Assembly: GCA_035946955.1 (NCBI GenBank) | Contig: DASYYE010000234.1 | Coordinates: forward strand, 1 to 11,002 | From: DASYYE01 sp035946955 | Lineage (GTDB): Bacteria; Actinomycetota; Actinomycetes; Streptosporangiales; Streptosporangiaceae | DNA: 11,002 nt | Direction: 5' to 3' | In this document: positions 6,143 to 11,002 of the stretch, piece after piece | Layout of the letters: each line of letters opens with the position of its first letter | Position numbering within the stretch: the stretch's first letter is position 1 | Notes under the pieces: model-generated | The model's input: only the letters and a program-made list of their open reading frames with translations | What the model was told of the DNA's origin: nothing | Databases searched by the model: none | Translations under genes and position numbers: made by a program

Positions 6143-6652
6143 GTGTTGGACAAGGCAATGCGTGACTCGGCGTTCGCGTCGAACATCGGCCCGTGGCCCG
6201 GTGCCGTGGCCGGGTACGTTGGCGGCCCGAACGCCTACAACGTCTGGTCAGCCAGTGACTGGGAGGCGTTCTCGAGCAACCGCAAGCTGCCCATCTGGGT
6301 CGCTGGCGACAACGGCGACGACGAAGGCACGGCCTGCATCGCGGCACTGAAGACCCTGGGCGTGCCCAGCGGTGTCCCGGTGGTGGCCGATATGGAGACC
6401 CGCGTGGACAAGACCTACCTGGAGCACTTCGGGGCAACACTCGGCCAGGCGGGCTACAAGACGTGGGTCTACGGCTCCGCCGCGACGGTGTTCAACAACC
6501 CGCAGCTCAACGGTTACTGGGTGGCGGACTACCGCGGCAGCGGGCCGTTCATGTACTCCCACACCGGGGTGCGCGCCACCCAGTGGCAGGCCAGCGAGAC
6601 CTTCGACTCCTCCATCGTGAAGTGGTACCAGTACTACCGGCTCTGGCGGTGA
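6143..6652 (+). CDS. Glycoside-hydrolase-like TIM-barrel protein resembling DUF1906/Rv2525c family
   Basis: The chosen GTG at 6143 has GGAAGGA at 6131-6137, five bases upstream, and gives 169 residues. An in-frame GTG at 6080 lies in the preceding hairpin and is unlikely. Features that recall the Rv2525c-like glycoside-hydrolase-like barrel, itself akin to GH25 lysozymes, are the first strand AGYVGGPNAYNVWSASDWEA, the second LPIWVAGDN, and the acidic PVVADMET strand with D83 and E85 at the catalytic-like position. Then come YKTWVYGS and GYWVADY, and a closing RATQWQ. The product is shorter than most relatives and has no signal peptide, so an extracellular cell-wall role would need another export route. 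A cytoplasmic or phage/capsule-type role is an alternative. The similarity is from pattern recognition only. Confidence 0.65.
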   Translation: MLDKAMRDSAFASNIGPWPGAVAGYVGGPNAYNVWSASDWEAFSSNRKLPIWVAGDNGDDEGTACIAALKTLGVPSGVPVVADMETRVDKTYLEHFGATLGQAGYKTWVYGSAATVFNNPQLNGYWVADYRGSGPFMYSHTGVRATQWQASETFDSSIVKWYQYYRLWR

Positions 6653-6687
6653 CGGCCGGGGCCGCTGCACTGACCAGGAAAATCCCC

Positions 6688-6701
6688 GCACCGCGCGGTG
6701 C
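6688..6701 (+). terminator. 14-bp palindrome after the GH-like gene
   Basis: GCACCGCGCGGTGC is a perfect palindrome starting 35 bases after the stop codon. As RNA it gives a 5-bp G/C stem with a GCGC loop, followed within a few bases by CTTT. It is a plausible but short terminator. Confidence 0.4.
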
Positions 6702-6940
6702 CTGCAGCTTTACCATTACCGATAAGTAAGGTAAGCGCCTATGCCAGGCACCTTTCAGTCTGGTCCGCGGAAAATAGCTGCCGCCTGTCACCCGCCGCCA
6801 CCAGCGCCGTTTCTCTTGCCCAGGCGTGCCCACCCCGGGTGCCCGCAGGAGCCGTTAACGCCCCCGCGCAGGCCAAACCCATGCCGCAATCGTTTGCAAT
6901 AGGGCGCCTGTGCCCCGCCCGCCAAAGTCAGTGGGAGCTC

Positions 6941-6970
6941 TTGACCCAATCCTCCACTTACTGGTAAAAG
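6941..6970 (+). promoter_or_regulatory. Candidate sigma-70-type promoter inside the noncoding region
   Basis: TTGACC (6941-6946) is followed after 18 bases by TAAAAG (6965-6970), four of six matches to TATAAT. An imperfect inverted repeat CACTTAC/GTAAAAGTG covers the -10 side and could be an operator. If active, transcription starts near 6977, giving either a leader of about 350 bases for the gene at 7330 or an independent small RNA. Confidence 0.35.
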
Positions 6971-7160
6971 TGTCTGGTTTGATGAGACTCGACCACACAC
7001 GGTACATTCCTCCCGGTGGCGAGGACGTGCCGTCCGCCCTGTCAGCACGTCATCAGGTCATTCATCATGCCTGGAGTTCAGGTGGAATCGCATCCCGCAA
7101 CGGCCCCGTGGGGAAAGAACACCAGCCGTACCACTATTCCGTGGCATTGTTAATACCTAA

Positions 7161-7175
7161 CCAGCGCAACGCTGG
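7161..7175 (+). other. Stem-loop upstream of the secreted-protein gene
   Basis: CCAGCG, loop CAA, CGCTGG: a perfect 6-bp stem. It is directly followed by a near-palindrome at 7176-7193 (AAG-TG-CTGG / CCAG-TG-CTT) in which only a two-base step fails to pair. AT-rich TTAATACC lies just upstream at about 7150-7157. Confidence 0.4.
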
Positions 7176-7250
7176 AAGTGCTGGCCAGTGCTTTGGCTGA
7201 CAGTCTGTGAGAGGTCCGCCCAGAATGTCAGCGTCACTTCGTGTCACCAG

Positions 7251-7268
7251 GTCATGGCAAACCATGAC
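7251..7268 (+). other. Stem-loop GTCATGG/CCATGAC in the leader
   Basis: GTCATGG (7251-7257) and CCATGAC (7262-7268) are perfect 7-bp arms around a four-base CAAA loop. The element lies 61 bases before the start codon at 7330 and next to TTGACC at 7273-7278. It could be an RNA hairpin or a dyad operator. Confidence 0.45.
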
Positions 7269-7282
7269 GATTTTGACCTGCC

Positions 7283-7310
7283 TTGTTCAGGTGAGCCGCA
7301 CCTGATACAA
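7283..7310 (+). promoter_or_regulatory. Extended inverted repeat directly upstream of the secreted-protein start
   Basis: TCAGGTG (7287-7293) and CACCTGA (7299-7305) are perfect 7-bp arms around AGCCG. The stem extends through TTGT (7283-7286) and ACAA (7307-7310) past a single bulged T, giving 11 pairs. It ends ten bases before the GGAG ribosome-binding site of the gene at 7330, so it is well placed to control translation as RNA or to bind a repressor as DNA. Confidence 0.5.
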
Positions 7311-7329
7311 CAACACAACTGGAGAGTCC

Positions 7330-7932
7330 ATGGCATCCCGCAGCAGGGTCGGCCGCAAGATGGTGCTCGCCGTCGGCGGCACATTGGCGGTCGTCGCAGG
7401 GTCCGCAGTGGGCGTAGGTTACCTTTCTAGCGCTTCCGGAACATCACTCTCACCAGCAACAACGCACCTGACACAAGCCGAGCCCGGGCAGGTCGCACGG
7501 GCGGAGGCGGCATTCACCGGGGCTGTCCGGACCGACTATGCCGTAGGTGGCGCCAGCTCCACCGCGACATCCACACAGGCACAGGTCTCCCCCGTGACTG
7601 CGCCTGTGCCGCCGTCGCCCGCACAGGTCAGCGCCGCCAAGAAAGCCCTGGCCAAATACTTCACCGCGAGCGAGACCCTCAGCCAGATATCCGGTATGCA
7701 CGCTTCCCGCGACATCGGGGCCGGAACAACGGGTATCAAGTTCCTCCACGTCGCCCTCGCGCCGTCGACAGCCATTATCGAGGCCCAGGTAGCGACCTGG
7801 TCGAAAATGGGAGGCGGCAAGTCGCACGTCACCATGCACCACGGGCTAATGGACTACACCGCCACACTGCAGCTGACTTCCGGGCACTGGCTGGTGAAAC
7901 TCCTGGTCGGGAGCTGCGTCACCGGGTGCTAG
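7330..7932 (+). CDS. Secreted or membrane-anchored protein, hypothetical
   Basis: The 200-residue product begins with a basic stretch (MASRSRVGRK) and one hydrophobic segment at about 11-32 (VLAVGGTLAVVAGSAVGVGYL). This is a signal peptide or an uncleaved N-terminal anchor; a small-residue stretch SSASGTS follows as a possible cleavage area. A Thr/Ala/Pro/Ser-rich linker runs to about residue 97. A compact C-terminal part (about 98-200) has alternating strands and ends in TSGHWLVKLLVGSCVTGC, with cysteines at 196 and 200 that could form a disulfide. The tail faintly resembles NTF2/SnoaL-like extracellular domains, but I do not recognise the family. The ATG has GGAG five bases upstream. The gene is lower in GC than its neighbours and follows the hairpin-rich leader. 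It overlaps the converging acetyltransferase gene by 14 bp. Confidence 0.75.
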   Translation: MASRSRVGRKMVLAVGGTLAVVAGSAVGVGYLSSASGTSLSPATTHLTQAEPGQVARAEAAFTGAVRTDYAVGGASSTATSTQAQVSPVTAPVPPSPAQVSAAKKALAKYFTASETLSQISGMHASRDIGAGTTGIKFLHVALAPSTAIIEAQVATWSKMGGGKSHVTMHHGLMDYTATLQLTSGHWLVKLLVGSCVTGC

Positions 7933-8437
7933 TAAGGTCGCGTTCATAAACCTGGCCGGTCAGGCACGCGCCCCAACTGCGGTGTGGCTGCTCGGCCACC
8001 AGACTGAAACCACGCGAAAGGTAAATACGCTGGGCCACGGTCAGTGGGTGGTTGGTCCACAGAGTCATTCGCACATAGCCGGCACTCTTGGCGAACGCGA
8101 TGCACTCGTCGACCAGCCGCCCACCGATCCGGTGACCGCGGGCTGCCGGGTCGACGAGCAGCAACCGCAACTGCGCGGTCTTCTCATCCGCAGCAATGCA
8201 GAACACGTCCCCGACCCGCCGGCCGTCCATCTCGGCGACCCATGCGTTCTCCCTTGCCGGGTCATGGCCGGCCGCATAGTCGGCGACTATCCGCGCCACC
8301 AATGTCTCGAACGTGGCGTCCCAGCCGTACTCCCGCGAGTAGACCTCGCCATGGGCCATCACGACCCACCCGAGGTCACCCGGCTGGCCCAGTTGCCGTA
8401 TCTCGGTCCGCGGTCCCGTCGCAACCACCGCCCCCAA
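7919..8437 (-). CDS. GNAT family N-acetyltransferase
   Basis: The 172-residue protein transfers an acetyl group from acetyl-CoA to an unknown amine. The core strand and pyrophosphate-binding loop read LRLLLVDPAARGHRIGGRLV (about 90-109), with R100-G-H-R-I-G-G forming motif A. WVAEMDGRRVGDVF precedes it, and MTLWTNHPLTVAQRIYLSRGF ends motif B. The sequence, including HGEVYSREYGWD at 29-40, closely resembles the C-terminal half of actinobacterial MarR-GNAT fusion regulators, but no MarR domain is attached. The start is uncertain: TTG at 8437 or GTG at 8428, neither with a good ribosome-binding site. It is transcribed divergently from the TetR gene across a 24-bp palindrome, so it is probably repressed by that regulator and induced by a ligand. 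The acetyltransferase may detoxify that ligand; this is inference. Confidence 0.88.
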   Translation of the reverse strand: MGAVVATGPRTEIRQLGQPGDLGWVVMAHGEVYSREYGWDATFETLVARIVADYAAGHDPARENAWVAEMDGRRVGDVFCIAADEKTAQLRLLLVDPAARGHRIGGRLVDECIAFAKSAGYVRMTLWTNHPLTVAQRIYLSRGFSLVAEQPHRSWGACLTGQVYERDLTSTR

Positions 8438-8447
8438 ATGAGCGCGC

Positions 8448-8471
8448 CCACTGAAACGATCGTTTCAGTGG
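8448..8471. promoter_or_regulatory. Perfect 24-bp palindrome, probable TetR operator
   Basis: The half-site CCACTGAAACGA is followed directly by its exact reverse complement. The centre ACGATCGT and the length are typical of TetR-family operators. It lies ten bases from the TTG start of the acetyltransferase on one side and twelve bases from the GTG start of the TetR gene on the other, so one bound repressor would block both promoters. Regulation by the adjacent TetR protein is inferred from this position. Confidence 0.85.
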
Positions 8472-8483
8472 CAGACTAGCACC

Positions 8484-9086
8484 GTGAGCGGGTCAGTGCG
8501 AGAGGCGTCCCCGGACGGCCAGCCGGCGCGGGAGCCATCGGCGCGGGAGGCGGAACTGCTCGAGCGCACATACCGCTACGTCGGCGAGCATGGGCTCGCG
8601 GGCATGTCGCTGCGGCCGCTGGCCGCCGCGATCGGCTCCAGCCCGCGTGTCCTGCTGTACCTGTTCGGCTCGAAGGAAGGACTGGTGCGGGCACTGCTCG
8701 CCCGGGCACGTGCCGACGAACTCACATTCCTCGAACACGCCAGGCAGGCAGGCGAGGGCGCGGACCTGCCCGCGGTCGTGCGGACCACCTGGCAGTGGCT
8801 GTCCGCTGAGCCACGCCGCCCGCTGCTGACACTGTGGCTGGAGGCCTACGCCCGGTCCGTGGTGGAGCCCGAGGGTCCCTGGTCGCACTTTGCCCGCCAG
8901 ACGGTCGAGGACTGGCTCGGCCTGCTGGCCGCTGGCCAGCCCCCGGCCGAGCGGGACAGCGACACCGGCTCACACCAGCGCACGCTCGCCCTGGCGGTGC
9001 TGCGGGGCGGGCTGTTCGACCTGCTCGCCACGGGCGATGCGGCCCGTGTCACCGGAGCGGTCGAGCGGTACCTGCGCACGCTCTAG
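8484..9086 (+). CDS. TetR/AcrR family transcriptional regulator
   Basis: The 200-residue protein has the TetR DNA-binding domain at about 22-72: AELLERTYRYVGEHGLAGMS, then the helix-turn-helix LRPLAAAIGSSPRVLLYLFG, and the closing SKEGLVRALL. The C-terminal ligand/dimer domain is helical with no catalytic motif; its ligand cannot be inferred. The 20-residue N-terminal extension is polar and probably disordered. The GTG start has no ribosome-binding site. CAGACT (8472-8477) six bases upstream is a possible -10 box for a leaderless transcript, directly abutting the palindrome. The arrangement implies autorepression plus control of the divergent acetyltransferase. The gene converges on the DUF1349 gene with a 116-bp gap. 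Confidence 0.92.
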   Translation: MSGSVREASPDGQPAREPSAREAELLERTYRYVGEHGLAGMSLRPLAAAIGSSPRVLLYLFGSKEGLVRALLARARADELTFLEHARQAGEGADLPAVVRTTWQWLSAEPRRPLLTLWLEAYARSVVEPEGPWSHFARQTVEDWLGLLAAGQPPAERDSDTGSHQRTLALAVLRGGLFDLLATGDAARVTGAVERYLRTL

Positions 9087-9102
9087 ACCACCCCCTGGCC
9101 TG

Positions 9103-9116
9103 TTGCTGTTATCAGC
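9103..9116 (+). repeat. 14-bp motif shared with 3383-3396
   Basis: This is the second copy of TTGCTGTTATCAGC, 16 bases after the TetR stop codon. Here the small GCTG/CAGC stem-loop could contribute to transcription termination. Confidence 0.3.
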
Positions 9117-9118
9117 TC

Positions 9119-9209
9119 ATCGAGGCGTGCCCGGTCGCGCCCGCCGGGTGGGATCGAGGCGCGCCCACTCGCCTGCCGAGCCTGTGGGGGATTGAGGCGC
9201 CCTCATTCG
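9119..9209. repeat. Three imperfect 19-bp direct repeats between convergent genes
   Basis: ATCGAGGCGTGCCCGGTCG (9119-9137), ATCGAGGCGCGCCCACTCG (9153-9171) and ATTGAGGCGCCCTCATTCG (9191-9209) share the core AT(C/T)GAGGCG and a closing TCG. They are spaced 34 and 38 bp apart. The third copy overlaps the last codons of the DUF1349 gene. Function is unknown; possibilities are a bidirectional termination zone or a protein-binding array. Confidence 0.45.
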
Positions 9210-11002
9210 TCGGCCGGGTCGGTGGTGAGCAGGCTGATCCACTCATCCGCCGGGTCAACCGGGTCGTCCAGGACGGGTGCGGGCTTGGGCTTGGTGCGCT
9301 TGCTCACCGCCGGGACCGGGTCGTGGGGCCCGACCGCGTCGGCGCCGGTCTCGTCCGGTATGGACACCAGCGGTGGCCCGGGCCACCGGTCCGTCAGGTC
9401 TTTGGCCACCCAGGCCGCGGGCGGTGGCGGTGGCAGTGGCAGGCTCTCCGCCACGCCCGCCCTGGCGGAGTCCGCGTCCTCGGACCCTCCGTCCGCAGAG
9501 TCCCGGTCCAGGGAGCCCGCTTTCGCCAGGTAGCCGTCCTTTGCCAGGTAGTCGTCCCGGGGGCGGGTATCCGCTGTGTCTGGGCTGGCAGGGTCCCACG
9601 GGGCGGTACGGGGGGATACGGCATCCAGGGCCTTGGCACCGGAGTCATCAGAGCTGATGGGTTCCCACGCCGACCATGGCGTCAGCTCAGCCGGGTCCGG
9701 CTCACGCTCAGCCTTCTCTCCCAGGCCGTCTCCGGCAGGGGTTGCAGCGCCGTCCGCCGCGTTATCGTCCGCCGCCTCCGGGCCGTGCGCCTCTCCGCGT
9801 AGTCCCACGTCGCGTAGTCCCACGTCGCGTAGTCCCACGTCGCGCAGTTCCACGTCGCGCAGTTCCACGTCGCGCACAGTGTCATCGTGCGCCGCCGCCA
9901 CCTGCGGCAGCTCACCATCCGGCGCATCAGTGCCCGTGGCTGTGATGGCGGGCAGCGCAGCATCCGCTGCCTCGTCCCGGGCCCAGTCACCGGGTACCAA
10001 CGCACCGGCACCCTCCTCGTCCGGGGAGGCCCCGCCGAACCAGGAGGTGCGGCCGGTCTCCGGATCGCGGGTGGCTTCGCTGACATCCCCGTCCCACCCA
10101 GGCTCTTCCGTCGCCGCCTCAGCCGCCGGCTCCAGTGTGGGCTCCTGCTCCGCCACCACCTCGGAGCTGGCCCAGGTCTCGTATGCGGCCGGGCCGCTGG
10201 CTGGTTCCGGAATTGACCAGGGGGGCTCGTTCCTGGCTGGTTCCGGGACCGACCAGGAACGCTCGTCCCTGACCGGTTCCGGGTCTGGCCAGAGGCTGGC
10301 ATGGACGGGTTCGTCAGCTGGTTCGGTCAGGGCTGGCCACGCGGAACGGGGGGTGGCGGCGTCATCCGACACCTCCGGCTGCTCCCAGTCTGTCCCGGTC
10401 CCGGCCGTCCAGGCGGCCGGCTGGCTTTCCGCTGGTCCGGCCGACCACAGCGGCTCCTCCTCACCGGGGGCTTCCAGGTTGACCAGGCGCAGGTTGTGGA
10501 AGGTAACGCGGAAGCCGGCGCCCTCTGGGGCCGCGCACATGACCCCGGCCAGCACCGGGCGCTCCGGCGGTAGGTAGGCCAGTGCAGCGAGTTCGGCTGG
10601 GCCGTCGCCGACGATGTAGCGGACCTCCACCGCGTCGCCCCGCCGGGACGCCCGCAGGATCAGCTCGTCGGTCCCCTCAGGCAAGTCGGTCACCATCCAG
10701 CTCGACTTCCCCAGGGTCAGCACGGTGCTCAGGCGTGGCCGCCCGTCGAACAACTCCAGCCCCGTCTTCAGCCAGACCTCGTCATCGACCCGCAGGATCA
10801 GCCCTGCCTGGTCGTAGGTGGCCACGAGCGTGGCCCGCACCTTGACCTGCAGGTCAAGGTCACCCTCGATCAACTCCCCATACACATGACCGTTGTCATG
10901 GACATAGCCGTAGCCTGTCTCGCGCCAGAAGTCGGTCCCCGCGTCTGCGCTCACGGTCAGGACGTCGTCTGTCCGCTGCCAGGTGGCCGGCTCGTTGAGC
11001 CA
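9203..11002 (-). CDS. DUF1349 protein with a long acidic, repetitive tail, 5' end outside the window
   Basis: The frame is open to the right edge, 599 residues. An internal GTG at 10954 is not the start: upstream codons read WLNEPATWQRTDDVLTV, the normal N-terminus of the DUF1349 (concanavalin-A-like) domain. The domain spans about residues 1-176, with TDFWRETGYGYVHDNGHVYG, YDQAGLILRVDDEVWLKTG and FHNLRLVNL. The remaining ~420 residues are acidic, Pro/Ala/Asp-rich and probably disordered. They carry tryptophan-centred motifs (WSVPEPA, WSIPEPA), five exact-length LRDV(E/G) pentapeptides, a proline run (LPLPPPPPAAW), a basic KRTKPKPAP patch, and a final WISLLTT flanked by two DPADE copies. DUF1349 proteins are thought to bind carbohydrate-like ligands; the tail's role is unknown. 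There is no signal peptide in view. It converges on the TetR gene. Confidence 0.85.
   Translation of the reverse strand, partial: WLNEPATWQRTDDVLTVSADAGTDFWRETGYGYVHDNGHVYGELIEGDLDLQVKVRATLVATYDQAGLILRVDDEVWLKTGLELFDGRPRLSTVLTLGKSSWMVTDLPEGTDELILRASRRGDAVEVRYIVGDGPAELAALAYLPPERPVLAGVMCAAPEGAGFRVTFHNLRLVNLEAPGEEEPLWSAGPAESQPAAWTAGTGTDWEQPEVSDDAATPRSAWPALTEPADEPVHASLWPDPEPVRDERSWSVPEPARNEPPWSIPEPASGPAAYETWASSEVVAEQEPTLEPAAEAATEEPGWDGDVSEATRDPETGRTSWFGGASPDEEGAGALVPGDWARDEAADAALPAITATGTDAPDGELPQVAAAHDDTVRDVELRDVELRDVGLRDVGLRDVGLRGEAHGPEAADDNAADGAATPAGDGLGEKAEREPDPAELTPWSAWEPISSDDSGAKALDAVSPRTAPWDPASPDTADTRPRDDYLAKDGYLAKAGSLDRDSADGGSEDADSARAGVAESLPLPPPPPAAWVAKDLTDRWPGPPLVSIPDETGADAVGPHDPVPAVSKRTKPKPAPVLDDPVDPADEWISLLTTDPADE
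9796..9870 (-). repeat. Five tandem 15-bp repeats in the DUF1349 tail
   Basis: On the plus strand three identical copies of CGCGTAGTCCCACGT (9796-9840) are followed by two identical copies of CGCGCAGTTCCACGT (9841-9870), then a decayed sixth copy. They encode three DVGLR and two DVELR units. Identity within each block means recent expansion, probably by replication slippage, and the unit length keeps the frame. Confidence 0.9.
10203..10280 (-). repeat. 36-bp imperfect tandem repeat in the DUF1349 tail
   Basis: The segment GGTTCCGG recurs at 10203, 10239 and 10275. The first two 36-bp units are clearly related along their length (both contain GACCAGG and GCTCGT) and the third is partial. They encode 12-residue units around WSVPEPA and WSIPEPA. 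This repeat is older and more diverged than the 15-bp array. Confidence 0.7.

Larger units (their letters stand above)
6653..7329. other. Low-GC, hairpin-rich noncoding region
   Basis: This 677-bp stretch is the longest gene-free part of the window. Hand counts of sample lines give about 53% GC against roughly 68-82% in neighbouring genes. Short frames crossing it on both strands have no ribosome-binding sites and no domain-like sequence. It contains a possible terminator (6688-6701), a bulged AT-rich inverted repeat around 6709-6736 (TTTACC near GGTAAG), a candidate promoter (6941-6970), and several perfect inverted repeats toward the secreted-protein gene (7161-7175, 7251-7268, 7283-7310). 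Six CAGGT pentamers, counting both strands, lie between 7054 and 7304. It could hold a structured leader, a small RNA or an operator array. Confidence 0.55.

Noticed and set aside
6698..7200. Short frames in the noncoding gap (89, 86 and 96 codons)
   Set aside because: No ribosome-binding sites, no coding-like third-position GC, no domain or membrane pattern.
8834..9802. 322-codon plus-strand frame across the TetR end and DUF1349 tail
   Set aside because: It spans two well-supported genes in other frames and reads as Arg/Gly/Pro-rich low-complexity sequence.
9576..10577. 333-codon Ser-rich plus-strand frame
   Set aside because: Antisense shadow of the repetitive acidic DUF1349 tail (GAC/GAG codons read as Ser/Val in reverse).

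Overview
The window is about 11 kb of high-GC bacterial DNA: coding stretches sampled by hand run about 68-82% GC. GTG starts are frequent, reading frames are long on both strands, and several start codons carry an actinobacterial TANNNT -10 box 6-7 bases upstream. This points to an actinomycete (Actinomycetota). The families present (repetitive WD40 protein with a STAND-ATPase-type N-terminus, DUF1349 protein, F420-type luciferase-like oxidoreductase, PRC-barrel protein) fit that placement. I cannot name the genus.

Left part (1-3549). A gene start on the minus strand runs off the left edge (1-32). Diverging from it is a small two-helix membrane protein (218-433). Its stop codon interlocks with that of a large minus-strand WD40 protein (430-3129) that converges on it. 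The WD40 protein has 14 blades but only the C-terminal tail of a STAND-type ATPase in front of them, so it looks like a 5'-truncated relative of the usual ATPase-WD40 proteins. About 420 bp without a convincing gene follows.

Centre (3550-6652). Four plus-strand genes: a D-amino-acid oxidase-family flavoenzyme, an F420-type luciferase-like oxidoreductase, a PRC-barrel protein, and a small protein resembling the Rv2525c/DUF1906 glycoside-hydrolase-like family. Intergenic stem-loops at 5600-5648, 6063-6080 and 6688-6701 and separate start signals suggest mostly single transcription units, not one operon.

Right part (6653-11002). A 677-bp noncoding stretch of clearly lower GC, rich in inverted repeats, precedes an orphan secreted or membrane-anchored protein (7330-7932). 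This overlaps tail to tail with a GNAT acetyltransferase gene (7919-8437, minus). The acetyltransferase diverges from a TetR regulator (8484-9086) across a perfect 24-bp palindrome, which is very likely the regulator's operator. The last gene (minus) is a DUF1349 protein with a long acidic repetitive tail; its frame continues past the right edge of the window.

No tRNA, rRNA, CRISPR array, transposase or integrase was recognised. The points most worth a second look are the ATPase-less WD40 protein, the hairpin-rich leader before the secreted protein, the TetR/GNAT divergon, and the repeated TAGGGT-N7-start signature of leaderless transcription.
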